From assembly GCA_036365145.1 (NCBI GenBank), contig JAEOAD010000018.1, forward strand, positions 12,134,501 to 12,198,500: a DNA stretch of 64,000 nucleotides, in the 5' to 3' direction. Source of the DNA: Orientallactaga sibirica. Taxonomy: Eukaryota; Chordata; Mammalia; Rodentia; Dipodidae. Below the pieces are notes generated by a model that saw only the letters and a program-made list of their open reading frames with translations, was not told the origin of the DNA and ran no database searches. Each line of letters begins with the position of its first letter. Within the stretch, counting starts at the first letter, position 1. Position numbers and translations under genes: made by a program. Positions 32,699-45,238 of the stretch are shown piece after piece.

Positions 32699-33999
32699 AG
32701 ACGGTGAGGGAATCTATAGATTAAAATAAGATTATATCATATATAAAACAGTCTTAATATGTGAATAATAGCTTGCAACTTGGGTTATTTTTTTTTTGCT
32801 ATTTTATAATTTGCTTTTACATACATCACATGCTATTTGTTTCCAGGTAAAATTCTTAAACAGCCTCTGAATTCATGACCAAAGCTCTCTGCTGGGAAGA
32901 CCTAGTGCTAGAGGGCCTGGATAGGGGTATTCTACACCTCCCTGTCCTATTCCCTGTGTATGTCCTATGCCTTGCAATCAATGCTGAGCAAGGCCATGAG
33001 CAAGTCTAGTGTGTTCTCTGTATCCTTTTCCCTGAAGGACTGTTCACTGTGGTGACAGCTTCTTTATAATTAAGTATGACAGTGCCTAGGGACTCTTCAG
33101 AAGTTGAGAGGGTTCCTTTCTATGCTTACTAAGCTGCCGAGTTGGTCCTAACAATTAGCACATAGGGACCTCCTACGGGTTTGACCTTCTAGGTGGATTT
33201 CTCCTTGTTCTTGGGTTAGCTCAGCTGTCTGTAGATCTAGTTGCACTAGAACCAATTGAAGAGTTTGAACAAATAAGTCAAACAAGTAAGTCAGTAAATG
33301 TCTCAGTAGTGTTTAAATCCGCCTGTGATGAAAGTGGGGATGGGTTTGGACAATGCATCAGGATTTTATAGTGGCCTCGATTCCAGCCTTCCGCCTCTAG
33401 GTGCAGAAGCCAGGCGTGAATCAAGGGCCATGGCTTTGTGGTGAGGTGCCAGAGGCCTTACTTTTGGACTTCCAATCAGTTTCTATATTTTAGTTACTTT
33501 CTTATGTCTTTCCTGAACTAGAGGCCATTTCTTCATTGATTGCTCTATCATATATCAAGATTACATTTTCAATCATTAACAAGCAACAGTGGCTTAAAAG
33601 AAGTCACCTGTTGGCTGGACATCAGGGAGTGACACAATCTGATTGGATGCTGCCATGAAAATGATTGGCATCCCTGGCAACCCAGGAAAAGGAAGTAAAT
33701 ATTGCCTACATAGCTAACACAGAAATGTACCTTTGTTCTTTATTTCTACGAGGAAGTGGAAGCCTGAGCAGTTTCCATGGTTACAAAGGTTACTCACTGT
33801 GTCAAAGGGTAGGGTAAACATGGCACGGGGCAAGAAAATCACCAAATGTTACCAAGTGACAGGCGAATGGATTAGGACAGTACTTAGGGAGCCCACCTTG
33901 GACTGGGAGGGCGATTGTTGATATGTCTCTTCATACTAAGGAACTAGGAGGTACCTGGCCTCCCAGTTCCACCCACACCTCATCCTACTCTCACATTCA
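32699..33999. other. Unassigned sequence
   Basis: About 1.3 kb with no recognised repeat, exon or RNA. Confidence 0.4.
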
Positions 34000-34430
34000 C
34001 ATCCTCAGATAAAATTCTAAGCTGCTTGCATTGCCCAAAAGATAAAATTAAAACTCTTTGCAAAACAACAACAACAAAAAACCCAATTCTCAAATTTGTC
34101 CTGTAAGGACCTGGCAGCCTGCTTGGGTATGTTGCAATACTTCTCATGACTTGTAGATCCCTGGCCAAGCAAGCTGTCCTTATTCCCTCCTGTGACTGGC
34201 AAACTCTACCTTTCATTTATCACTGTGTATTCTTGATGCCCAATAAGAATTTATATCCCCACCCAAATCCTCCCTGGCATTTATGCTGTTATATTGATTG
34301 TTTTACATGCTTTTCTCCCCAGCTAGTCTGTAAGATCTTTAATGGCAAGATGATGACATATGGTATTTACTTTTATAACTCTCAAGACCCAAAGTATGGT
34401 AGACACCCACAAAAAGGCTCTTCACAATAA
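34000..34430 (+). repeat. L2 relic
   Basis: 'tcctgtaaggacctggcagcc', 'ccctcctgtgactggcaaac', then 'agtctgtaagatctttaatgg' followed by 'atggtagacaccc' follows the order of the LINE L2 3' region. Confidence 0.5.
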
Positions 34431-34781
34431 AGGAAATCACCCATGAAGTACTCTTGCTTTAAAAAGGTGGAATATGAAACCAAACCTTGTAAATTTGTCT
34501 TCTTGTTTAAAGCAAAAACAAAGAAGAAATCAAAGTATATTGTTAAGAAATAACTTATCAGGTGAAGTCTAGGGACAGTTGACCCAGTTTCTTTAATATC
34601 TTAATAGCATAGGAAATAAAGGAAAAGATAGGATGGAGATTCTGTTAGAATAACAGACAAATGTGTGCTATAACCACAAGCAACATGCAAAGGAATTTAC
34701 AGACACTTGAAAAGCATGAATAGCATGCAGAGGGGATTAGATAATATTAACATTCACCAGCTATGAAGGTAGTATTTCAGT
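34431..34781. other. Unassigned sequence
   Basis: Nothing recognised. Confidence 0.35.
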
Positions 34782-35090
34782 GGGGCTGGGGAGATGACTC
34801 CACTGGTAAGGTACTTGTTGGGCAAGCATGAGGACATGAATTCAGATCCCCAGTGCCCATATGAAAGCTGAGCACAGTGGCACATGTCTGTGATCACAGC
34901 TTTAGGAAGGCAATGACAGGAGGATGTCTGACACTCATCTACTTGAATTGGCCAACTTCAGGTTCAGTAAAAGACCTTGTAAAAAATAAGGAGTGAATGT
35001 GGAATACATGCACTGTGACCTATGGCCTCTGCACACACATGCGCACATATGAATTCACATGAACATGTATATACATATGTACCACACATA
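34782..35090 (+). mobile_element. B4-type SINE
   Basis: 'ggggctggggagatgactcc', 'gaattcagatccccagtgcc', 'gagcacagtggcacatgtc', 'caacttcaggttcagtaaaag', then the long 'cctctgcacacacatgcgcac' style tail. Confidence 0.65.
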
Positions 35091-36189
35091 TGAAGTATTA
35101 TTTTGGTAACAGTAATAACATGTAGTTATTGAAGGACAAATAATATGACATAAGCTGACATTTTATTTAAGCTACTATAACTTTTCCAAAATGGAAAAAT
35201 TTGTAATAAATATGCAAATGAGGCATAGTTGAGTGCGTAACATAAAAAAATTGAAGTATTTAATCTTTGTCCCTTATTTTTGGCATGAAGCACCTAGGAT
35301 CCCTGGAATTTCCTGACTGATAAGGATGGAGATTATGCCGATGACGAGATTCCCTGAGAAGCCCAAGAGAGCCTTAGGATAAAGGCTAGATCCAGAGGAA
35401 CCAACTGTGTGAATAGAAGGTTGTCAACTTCAGCCTCACCCCCAGACCTCCAGGGAAAGGGAGAGGATGGAGGTTAAGTTTCAGCCCCCATGGATTTAGT
35501 CAGTCATGTCTTTTCCACGTGGCTGGTCCTGTAAGAGAATGGTAAGTATAAGACAATGGTAAATGGAGTTCTAGGGATCTTTTTATTGAAAATTTTCAAC
35601 TTCAGAGAGGGATGGGTGCAAGAACTTCTGAATTTGTAGCCAGCAAGGAGATGTGCAGGAGCCCTTTGGGCTGGTGTCTTGTGGGATTGACTCTTTGACT
35701 TTTAGATTTGAGTGAATTTCAGACACTTATGGTCAAGACTACATAAACTTGTCAGATTGGGTCAGAAAAGTAGATAATTTATTGATGGTGGACAATGACA
35801 CAGAGTGATAAGGGAAAACTGTTAATAATTACTGAACCTCTGAGTAGACTACATGGGATTCATGGCCTTCCTATACTATTATATTTGTGTTTCAAAAATT
35901 CCAAACAAAAACATACAAAGCTTAGAATACTCTTTCCAGATTAATTTGTTCATTCAGAGAACAGACTTGTACACTGTAGACATTTTAGTGGTGTGTCTAA
36001 TTGTGAATGGCTTTTACATACCTTTCAGGATGATGTTGAGCCTTTATGTGCACTGATGGGGCAGGTGTGTCTTCTGTCACAGAGACCCTCCAAGTGTCTT
36101 ATGAAAGGAAATAAAGACATTTGTCCACAAAAGGGTTTGTATAGGAAATTTCATGCCAGTTTTATGTATAGTAATAAAAACTATAATCA
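35091..36189. other. Unassigned sequence
   Basis: About 1.1 kb with nothing recognised. Confidence 0.4.
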
Positions 36190-36382
36190 GGGCTAGAGAG
36201 ATGGCTCAGCAGTTAAGGCACTTGCCTGAGAACCCTAACAAGACCTGAGTTTGATTCACCAAAACCCACATAAAGCCAGACACACAAGGGGCACATGTGT
36301 CTGGAGTTGGTTTGCAGGGGCTAGAGTCCCTGGTACACCACTTCTCTCTCTTTCTCTGATAGCAAATAAAAATAAAATAAAA
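36190..36382 (+). mobile_element. DIP-type SINE
   Basis: 'gggctagagagatggctcagc' head, 'gtgtctggagttggtttgc' body, short CT tract at about 36342-36358, AAATAAAA tail. Confidence 0.8.
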
Positions 36383-37887
36383 TCAGCAACCCAAATATAT
36401 ATTAACAGAAAAATAAATAATAATGGTAGTATATTACAGTGAAATTGTACTCTGTGATAAGAAAAACAAATTGCCATTACATGCAATAACATAAATGAAT
36501 CCCTAAAACATTGTATTGAATGGAAGAAGCCAGACACAAAAGAAAATGTATTTTATGTTTTGGGTTATAATGGTTTTGAGATCAAGCAAGATTGATCTTT
36601 AGGTAGAGACATAAACATAATTGTTGTCCTGGGGAAAAGAATGGAAAACAGCAAGAGGTGATATGCTGGTGGAAATGCTCCATTATCTTGACCAGATTAT
36701 TGGTTCCACAGGAATACATTTGTTAAGACTCAAATTCTGTGCTTAAGATCTGTGCATTTCACTGCATCTAATTGTACTTAAGAGAGCAAGAGAGTGCTGG
36801 CTCAGGGGATGCGTGGTTAGCTGTTGAATCTTAGACATTAGCTAGGAAGGCACTTTCAGGTGGAAGGATATGCCCTTCAGGCCTTTGTTCAGGGATGAGC
36901 ATGTCATTTAGGACTGGTGGTCACCTGAGAACTCTGAATTGTCCGTTGCTTGGGCTCCAGCCACCTCTGAGATCTGAATGCCTCTTGCTGCAGCTGCAAC
37001 CAGAATTCTTAGGACTCCGGCCGCCATGGAAACCACACTGGCTTTCTGTACAGGCTCCACCAGCGACCTTGCTGCTGCTCTCCTCCTTGGATACAGAAGC
37101 AGAAATATTATTAGCTGTAAGTGAGCTACAGTGCATGGCAGGGAACACAGTAGAGAGGCATGGGCTACGTTTCCCCTTCCATAGCTAATCCCACAGAGTT
37201 CAAGGTCTTCTGCTCGTCCAACCTCCCTGCTGGACTCAGAGAGCTGGCTGAGTGGCGAGAAGGGCTAGTAGAAAAGCAGAATTGTTTAATCAATTTTGTG
37301 ATTGCTGTTTCTTTTGGTGTGTAAGCACTAGGAATATATTACATTATTGGTCTTTCTAGCCCACGACAGAGTGTGTTGTGCCCCTTTTCCAGATAATAGG
37401 ACTCTGGTCCCGATTGTAAGAGGAGGAAAAACCAACTTGAAGATGTGAATGGACCAGGTGAAGACCATTGAGCTGGTGAGTGGCAGCACGATGCTAACAC
37501 TTCCTGCCTGACTTCCGGCTGGAATAGCTGAGCTTCAGTGACACAAAGGCGTTTGCTGTTTGGTTTTTGAAGCACACAAGGTTGTTTACTTTGCTAGAGG
37601 TTAGAAGAGCTCCCAAACAGTTCCCAATGGAAGTCCTCTCACCCTAGGGTGGGATACCTCACAGAGACTTCCACAACTACCCAATGACATGCAGTTTCTG
37701 CTGCTTTCGCCTTAGCTTGCATGTTGTCATGCAGACCTTCTTCAGCTGCTTCTCTACTCTTCCCAGCAGCACGTCCTTCACCTGCCAAGGAACCTCTTGA
37801 TACACAATCCTATGTGAGGCTGATCATGAGGACTTGGAGCTAAAATAGTGAGATTCAGGCCTAAGATTTTTGACCTCACAATCTATT
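36383..37887. other. Unassigned sequence with GC-richer pocket
   Basis: No recognised element. A somewhat GC-richer pocket at about 36930-37180 carries open frames on both strands (97 codons plus, 75 minus). Neither resembles a known protein, and no splice or promoter signals stand out. Confidence 0.35.
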
Positions 37888-37903
37888 CCTCTACCATGTT
37901 TTT

Positions 37904-38200
37904 TTAAAAAATATATTGTTTTATTATTTTATTTATTTTTTGGAGAGAGACACAGAGAGAGAGAGAGACAGACAGAAAGGGAGAGGGAGACAGAGATGGG
38001 CATACCAGCAGTCTCTCAGCTGCTGTGAACTAACTCCAGATGCGTGCGCCCCCTTGTGGGCAAGTGCAGCATTGCACTCTTGCATCACTTTTTGCATCTG
38101 GCTAATCGTGGGACCTGGGGATTGGAACCTGCTGGACATTGGAACCAGTGTTCTTAGGCTTAGCAGGCAGGTGCCTTAACCGCTAAGCCATCTCTCCAGC
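37904..38200 (-). mobile_element. DIP-type SINE, long variant, with 16-bp target duplication
   Basis: A minus-strand copy carrying about 36 extra bases between the 'gccagatgca' and 'cgcatctgg' parts of the body (plus positions about 38044-38090, including 'cccccttgtgggcaagtgc'). It has a long GA-rich tract at 37942-37998 and a T-rich tail at 37904-37940. Flanks CCTCTACCATGTTTTT (37888-37903) and CCTCTACTATGTTTTT (38201-38216) are the duplication, with one change. The same long form begins at 63854. Confidence 0.9.
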
Positions 38201-38216
38201 CCTCTACTATGTTTTT

Positions 38217-38924
38217 ACATATCAATTTTTACCTCATGGTAAAGCAGGTCCTCTGGAGAGAAGGCCTGGAGTCCTTTGCTGCACAGCCACTGTTTACAGA
38301 CTTTCTAATAGATGATACTATTTCCATATATGACTGCTGGTTCAATGTTTTCTCTAGTTTCACTAGTTTTCATCCACACACATTCATCTGTCACTGGCCC
38401 CAGAATAAGATCAGGCCCCAATATTCCTTGAACATATGTACCACCATTTACTATCAATGATAACTTCTTGTCATAATTCTGCTGGTTGAGGGCAGGGTTG
38501 CCTATAGTCTCCACCTAATGGGCTCTGAACAGTTTTGTTTCCTACCTGCTTCAGTAGGTAAGGCTTTTCTTCTGTTTCTTTGCAACCCAACCACCCTGAA
38601 TGTATAACCCTTTTAAGACCACCTGTTTACCTTAAATGTGGATCCACTGTTCCAGAGCCTGGTGCATACAAAGTGATCACTAATGATGCTGAATGAATAA
38701 AAAATATCAGAACTTGCACTTTGTCACTTGGGTTTCAGTACCTCATGGCACAGAAGGAATATGACAATGCCTGTGGCTTTATGAGAAGAGCGACTGTCTA
38801 CTCAGAAATAGATGTAATGCCTATGACCTCCTAGTGTGTCTGCTACATAGGCCAACACCAGATCTGAATAGTTGGCTCCAAAGTATCCCAGCAAAATGGA
38901 GCTCTGTTAAAACTGAAGTTAGAC
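38217..38924. other. Unassigned sequence
   Basis: Possible small MIR-like patch at 38640-38700 on minus. Otherwise nothing recognised. Confidence 0.35.
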
Positions 38925-39080
38925 CATCTGGGTTCAAAGTCTGGTTCTACAATAACTCAGGGTATGGCCTTTGGCAAGTCTCTTTACTCACCAAGGTGTT
39001 ACTTGCTCCATCTGCCAAGGAGAATATAAAATATGCCTCCTCAAGGAGTTGCTTAGAAGCTGATAACTGAAGACTGAGTT
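38925..39080 (-). repeat. MIR relic
   Basis: Antisense MIR order: 'tctgggttcaaagtctggttc', 'ggcctttggcaagtctctttac', 'ttgctccatctgcc', then an AT-rich part. Confidence 0.6.
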
Positions 39081-39329
39081 AAGGTAAAAGGGTAGGAGGG
39101 GGAACTGAGAAGCTGTGATGAGAAAGACCAAGCCTTTGGAGGGAAATAAATCACAACCAGGAAAGCCGCATGATCTGAGGGAGTTGCTCAAGCTGCACAT
39201 CTTTACAAAACTTGGATGGAGAAGGGCAGTGGGTAGGTGGGAAGGCAAAAAGATCTCCCAGACAGCCTTTAGTGCCAGTCATTCTAGCAAAAGTTGCTGG
39301 GAGGCTAAACTCCAACAGAGATAGTAGGA

Positions 39330-39760
39330 TGGCATATTGGTTCCCCAGGTTATTGTAACAGAGCTCCATAAACCCAGTGGCTGAAAAACCAGAAATACAT
39401 CTGTCTCAGCTTGGCAGGTCAGAGCACTGCAGGGCCACCCTCCCTCTGAATGGTTCTGGGGAGGCCCCTCCTCAACTCTCCCTGGTTTATGGTGGTTTCA
39501 CCAATCCTTGGCATTTCTTAGCTTGTCGAGCCTCACCTCTGCCTCTGTCATTGCATGGACTCAGTGTCGGAGCCTGTCTCTATGTCTGAATTTCCCTATT
39601 TTCTTTGGGACCTTAGTCCTTGGTTAGAGCCACCCTGACTCCAGGAGGATCTTAATTTGGTCTGTAAAGAACCTATTTTCAAATAAAGTCCCATTCACAG
39701 GCCTGGTGGTTTCAGATTTAAACATATTTTGGGGGTAGACAAAGTTCAATCTAAAACAGG
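39330..39760 (-). repeat. Old LTR-like repeat
   Basis: 'ggttccccaggttattgtaac', 'ataaacccagtggctgaaaa', then the distal 'aataaagtcccattcacagg' and 'agacaaagttcaatct' parts follow an ancient LTR-like mammalian repeat. Related pieces are at 21140 and 49255. Confidence 0.45.
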
Positions 39761-41456
39761 GATAGGACCCAATAAATTAAATTAGGAAATGTCACCAGGT
39801 GACTGACTCGTGATAGTGATGATACTGTCCAGGTAGTAGGCTTGAGCACACCGTGGGTGACTAGTATAGACACTAGTAAGGTAATGATGCAATCGTATGG
39901 GAAGGAACTGAGGAGAAGAGCAGATCGCGAAGGACCGATGAACGTTGTTTCAGACCTGGCTTGACAACCCTTAAAACCCTTTAGGGCAAGCTGTCAGTGT
40001 AGAATTTGACAATTGGGAATTAGAATTCCATAAGGCACAGCTCCAGTGGTAATCACTAAGAAGTAAAACTTGACATATGGAATATTTCAGTACATTTGGA
40101 AGAGCATGATTCTGAAGCCATAACGATGACTCACCTTCAGAGTTGAGTAATACTATAGCTGGAGAATATGATTTGTTGCAGGTTAAGCCTCTCAATCAGA
40201 AAGTCCAAAGTCCAAATGCTTTAAGATCTGAAGTTTTTGAGCACTGAGATGATTCCACGAGTGGAAAATTCCACAGCTGACATCATCCGATGGTTTGCAG
40301 TCAAAGTGCAAATGCACTAAAAACACTGTATAGAATTACCTCCTGCCTATATGTATAAGATGTAAATGAAATATAAATGAATTTCATATTTAGCTGCTAA
40401 TCCATCTCTAAGATAGCACAACGCACACATTTATGTGTCTGAAATGTTTGAAAATCTATAAAAACATTTAAAATTTGGATATATTTCTGGTCACAAGCAT
40501 TTCAGACAAGGTGAATTCGTGCTATACATGCATTGAATCCTTTAGTTGGGGGATGAAATGAAGTCACTTTTTCAAGGCCTTGTGGCTGACAAGGGAAAAT
40601 GCAGCACAAAGCTCAGGGTCTTTCACGGTGCTCCAGCACCTTTCTGAGGACCCCTGCCTGCTGTGAGTGCTCCATAGGGAGTAGACATCCACCAAAACAC
40701 ACAGATTTAGATCCTTTGTCTTCACCAAAGATATAATTCCAAATGTTGCTCTTAAAATTTTGATCAAAATAAATTAGAATAATGGATTTTCTCCATATTT
40801 TTAAGAGGAAAGAGACCTTGTATTTATAATACCTAGATATCATTAATACAGTTAGAAGACCTATGGAGATTATTTAATCAATTTTTCTGGGATTAGATCT
40901 ATTTAATTTAGTGCTTTACAATTCTTACTCCATAGATGTTAGTAAATATTATTTTTTTAAAGAAACAAGAGGCGATGGTCTGAAACTTTGAAGTTGAATA
41001 AATTTATTCATTGCAGAGACTCTCAAGCCCTTTTTATTGAAGGGAAATACCAAGTAATGGATCTCTAAAAAGAGGGAATACTCAATAAGCTACCATCTTT
41101 TAAGAGTCTGAGGACCAACATATCATAAACTACACTTTAGGAAATAATCATCAAAGTAGTCAAGAAAGGTGCACACTCACCTAATTTTGAGAATCAAAGA
41201 TTTCTGGGTTTCCTTATTTAACTTTAATAGTAACCACATGCTCCTTTAATACATGCTTAAATTTCATTCCTACAATATAAACTATAATTCCTACACTATA
41301 AGTAGTCAGTAAGCTTTATTGAGACCTTATGGTGTGCCTGAACACCATTCTCAGCTCCAGGCTTCTGAAGACAGATAAGACAATGGATGTGTCCAAGCAA
41401 CAACAAGTCCCCCTAACTGTAACTTCTTCTTTCGCTTCTTTCTTAACTCCACAGCA
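39761..41456. other. Unassigned sequence
   Basis: About 1.7 kb with no recognised feature. It is among the longest repeat-free stretches here. Confidence 0.4.
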
Positions 41457-41467
41457 CTGAAATCCTT

Positions 41468-41670
41468 ATTTATTTATTTACTTATTACAGAGAGAGAGAG
41501 AGAGAGAGGGAGGGAGAATGTGTATGCTAAGGCCTCTAGCCAGTGCAACCAAACTCCAGACACATGAGCCACCAAGTGTATCTGGCCTATGTGGGTTCTG
41601 GGGAGTCAAACCAAGGTCCTTAGGCTTCACAGGCAATGTTAAGGTTAACTGCTAAGCTGTCTCTCTAGCC
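41468..41670 (-). mobile_element. DIP-type SINE with 11-bp target duplication
   Basis: A minus-strand standard copy: tail 'atttatttatttac', GA tract at about 41490-41515, head ending 'gctgtctctctagcc'. CTGAAATCCTT lies on both sides (41457-41467 and 41671-41681). Confidence 0.9.
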
Positions 41671-41681
41671 CTGAAATCCTT

Positions 41682-42159
41682 CTGTCTACAAAGCTCACTT
41701 GAACCCTTCTCAATGCACTTTCCCTGAAGCAGAGAGCTGAGTGGTGGTTGCTGGTCACCCCCTACTCTAAAGGTGAAGAGTGAACACAGAGTAGAGGAGG
41801 ATAGATGGGTCCAAACTTACCAGTAGTTAAAGATGCAGGCAAGTTTGACTCCAGCCCGGCCACCTTCTCTTGGCCATACTAGCCTGACCTCCCTTAGTTC
41901 AATGCTGAGCCTTTAACAAGTTGCTCATGGCCTTATGTTATAAAGGCCATGTGTTTAGAATAATAGCTTGACTGAGAGTGGTTAAAACATGAAAAACTGC
42001 TTGAAGTCCCAACATCCAAAATTTTATTCATAAAACGTAGCAGGATGGAGATGAGCGTGGGTTTGAATCCTCTCTGCCTTTAATAGGAATGAAGAATGGG
42101 AACAAGTTTCCCCAACTCTTTGGGTCTCAGTTTACTCACCTCTTTGAATGGACCTGACA
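41682..42159. other. Unassigned sequence, MIR-like at its end
   Basis: The stretch at 42060-42150 ('gtttgaatcctctctgcc...ctcagtttactcacctc') resembles antisense MIR. The rest is unassigned. Confidence 0.4.
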
Positions 42160-42480
42160 GGAAGCAACTCAAGGTAGAAAGAGTTTGTTCTGGCTTACAG
42201 TTTCAAGGGTGTCTCCATCATGATAGAGAAGGCAAGGCAGGCTGCCTCCTTATACTGTAGCCCAAGGCAAGAAGCAAAGGGGGAAGAGAAAGTGGGGCCA
42301 GGCTACAAAACCCCAACACTGGCCCCTAGTGACCCATTTCATCAAGCAAGGATCTGCCTCCTAAACTCTTCACAACCCTTCCAAACAGTGCCACAGCTGG
42401 GGACCAAGTGTTTGTACACACGAGCCTTGGGGGACATTTTACATTTAACAAGAGGCAGCACTAACAGCCATGACTACAGT
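42160..42480 (-). repeat. LTR-like repeat
   Basis: 'gttctggcttacagtttc', 'accccaacactggcccctag', 'gggaccaagtg', 'cttgggggacattttacattt'. This is the same general structure as 31940-32262. Confidence 0.4.
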
Positions 42481-42524
42481 ACAATTTGCACTTAGTTAAT
42501 ATTGCTAATACTAAATCAAACATT

Positions 42525-42550
42525 TTAAAAATATTTTTATTTATTTATTT

Positions 42551-42598
<48 letters not shown>

Positions 42599-42600
42599 CC
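42525..42600 (-). mobile_element. Truncated DIP-type SINE with GA tract
   Basis: Only the 3' end is present: a TTTATTTATTT tail on plus followed by about 46 bp of near-perfect GA (42551-42596) and 'atgcccat'. The tRNA-like head is missing. Confidence 0.7.
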
Positions 42601-43939
42601 CATCTCTCACAGCCCTAAAACATACACCATTAAGCTCTTTCAAGAATCTCATTGAATTTAATCTTATTCTGTATGTTTCATGCAAGGGAAGACCAGGCAT
42701 GTACACTTGTCTCCTCAATAGGACTCTTGCCCTGGCTGAAGGAAAAGAGGGAGGATTCTAGCAACTCTGGGAAGAGTGGATAAAAAGAGTGAGAACAGAC
42801 ACAAATTAATATCTCAACAAGCTGTTCCATTGCACATATGTGATGTTTTATGTTATGATGGTATTCATTCACATTTTAAATAGCTTTGTTCAAGCACATG
42901 TTGTAAAGTAGTTCCTGACACAAGCATGAGATATGTGTAGCATCTAGTAACCACAGGCTAGAGGAAGATGACAAATCAATGAGTGAGTCCAGGGCCCTTT
43001 CCACCCTATGGCCCTGCTCCCTTGCTCCTTCCATTCTGTCTGTGGCCTTATGAACTAGATCTGCCCCTGCCTTTGCATACCTGTCTGTTTCCATCCTCTG
43101 CTGGGCACTTTTTTGTTTTCTTTCCTGAATCCAAACACCAGCATTGAAGCAATACTTTCTACAAAACAATCCAGCTAGGAAACCCTTAGGGAAAGAATTA
43201 CCTACAGCACCTTAGTATTCCAAATAAACAAAGAACATCCTACATTTTATAACAAAGCAAGATTGTGACTCTGTTTCAGGGTGAACAGCAGGAGTTTGAG
43301 ATATGAATAAGGGAAGGGAAAAAACTACTTATAAAGTACAGACCATTAGGCCAGAAAATGGAAAATGAGCGCAATCTGTTGGTGTGCAGTTTGACAGAGA
43401 AGTGTGCTATCAAGGAAACATCCATCTTCAGGTCAAATCATTGTCTCTGAGGGTGGCTGCCATCCCCACACCCTGACCTGAGCATTCACCATCCCGGAAA
43501 CCAGGGTGCTACTTCCGCTATAGTTTATGACAATATCTCCAATAAAACCATGAGGACTTGGGCGCTGCAGACATATGTCTGTAATTTCTCCTGTCATCTT
43601 AGGAAGCTAAGATTAGACTTGGTTGTTGTCAGTTAACTGAAGTAGGGTAGTGCTTAAGAGAGATACTTTGTGGCCGGACATCCATCAGGGTGCCCAGACT
43701 GGCTGGCAGCACAGAGAACAAGTCCCCTGCACATGGAACCTTACTCACTTACCTTGTGCTCCTGGGATCACTTGTTAGCTGTCTTGGTGCCTGTGCAGTA
43801 CCAGCCTATGGCACGATTGTCTTACAGATGGTTGAGTACTTTTCTGGTTGTCTTTTATCTAAGTTAAGACCCAGCAAGTCCCAATCCTGTCATCAAAGCT
43901 CTCCCACAGCTACCAGAAGCATTGTCTAGGTGACCTCTG
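42601..43939. other. Unassigned sequence
   Basis: No gene or clear repeat. Overlapping open frames at 42876-43169 and 43670-43929 show no recognisable family. Confidence 0.4.
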
Positions 43940-44080
43940 AGTTGCCTGGACTTTGGAATCAAGAGAACTTGAATTCAAAGTGCAGTTCCAACACTGATCA
44001 CATGATCCCAGACAGCATCAAGCATCTGTTCTGTACCTGAGGGGACAATAATCTTGTCCAGACAAAATAATTTGTGATAT
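43940..44080 (-). repeat. MIR-like relic
   Basis: 'ggactttggaatcaagagaac', 'aattcaaagtgcagttccaac', 'tacctgaggggacaataatc' follow antisense MIR loosely. Confidence 0.4.
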
Positions 44081-44867
44081 AATGGAATCACTGGAAACAA
44101 GCCAAGTGTCTCCCAGGGGCTGGTGGTGTAAATCATAACACATCCACACTTGGGGGTGCTTCTTTCATATCTCTGATGTTTCTTGAGATGTGGAGGGAGT
44201 TCCACTAGGGTACTCTTTATTTTTATCTCTATTCTTTTTCTTGATCTTTCAGAGAAAAGGGGGTGACTTTCTAAAAAGCTTAGCCTGTTCTCAGAAGCTT
44301 AGCCTGTGGTTTAGGGATGAGCTGCACATAGTCCCCCCCCACCACAGGACAGTTTACTGCTACCTAGGGCTTGGGAGGAAGTTCTGTTCAATTTAGGGGT
44401 ACATATTAGGAAGCCTATGAGTCTTTAACATCAGAAATGAAGGTTATATTCTTTCTCACATAATTCAGAATTAAGTATAAAAATGATTGATTTTAAGGGA
44501 CCTCTTAACCCCCAATATAATACCATGAAATAATTACTCAAATAAAATAATTTAATAAATATATTTTATTAACATAGAATTATTAAATAATATTTATAGA
44601 ACAGGAAAAATAATGAAATAGAAAGAATGCTATGATTCTGGTTTTATTTAAAATATATATATTTATACATATTCAATATGTTAATAACAATGTCTATAAC
44701 AGCAGTGTGAATACTCAATAACAGTTACTTTGGAGTGGTCAGGTAATAGGTATTATTTAATATCATTTTAGTGAGACTATAATAAAAGTATGTTCCTGTT
44801 TTAGTGATAAAACATTAAAGGTATTTATTTGTCAAAAATAAAAATATTTTTCAAAAATAATTGACTG
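44081..44867. other. Unassigned, strongly AT-rich from 44500
   Basis: The 44510-44860 part is very AT-rich with many TTTA/AATA words but no tandem structure. No gene seen. Confidence 0.4.
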
Positions 44868-44951
44868 GTGGGTGTAGCTTAGTGGTAGAGTAAATGTACT
44901 TAGGACATAAAAGTTCCTGGGTTTAACCCCCCCCCAGTATAAAAAAAAAAC
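44868..44951 (+). mobile_element. ID-type SINE
   Basis: A short tRNA-derived unit: 'gggtgtagcttagtggtagag', 'ctgggtttaacccccc', ending in an A run at 44941-44950. It is a retroposed tRNA-like SINE rather than a tRNA gene: there is no proper acceptor stem and it has an A tail. Confidence 0.65.
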
Positions 44952-44972
44952 AATTGCCTAAAATACAAATGT

Positions 44973-45122
44973 GGGCTGGCTAGATGTCTTAGCATTTAAG
45001 GCACTTGCCTACAAAGCCAAAGGATCCAGTTTTGATTCCCCAGGACCCACATAAGCCAGATGCACAAGGTGGTACATATGTCTGGAGTTCATTTGTAGCA
45101 GCTGGAGGCTCTGGTGTGCCCA

Positions 45123-45172
<50 letters not shown>

Positions 45173-45225
45173 CTGTGATTCCACCATTTCTCTGTCTCAA
45201 ATAAATAAACAAAAATTAAAAAAAA
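44973..45225 (+). mobile_element. DIP-type SINE with 12-bp target duplication
   Basis: Standard form with a long CT tract (about 45126-45168) and an 'aaataaataaac' plus A-run tail. AAATACAAATGT stands before (44961-44972) and after (45227-45238). Confidence 0.9.
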
Positions 45226-45238
45226 AAAATACAAATGT

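Noticed and set aside
36895..37188. Opposed open frames in a GC-richer pocket as a possible exon
   Set aside because: Neither translation resembles a known protein and there is no convincing splice context. Left as unassigned.
44868..44951. tRNA gene
   Set aside because: The tRNA-like A and B box text is part of a short ID SINE with an A tail. No full cloverleaf can be drawn.
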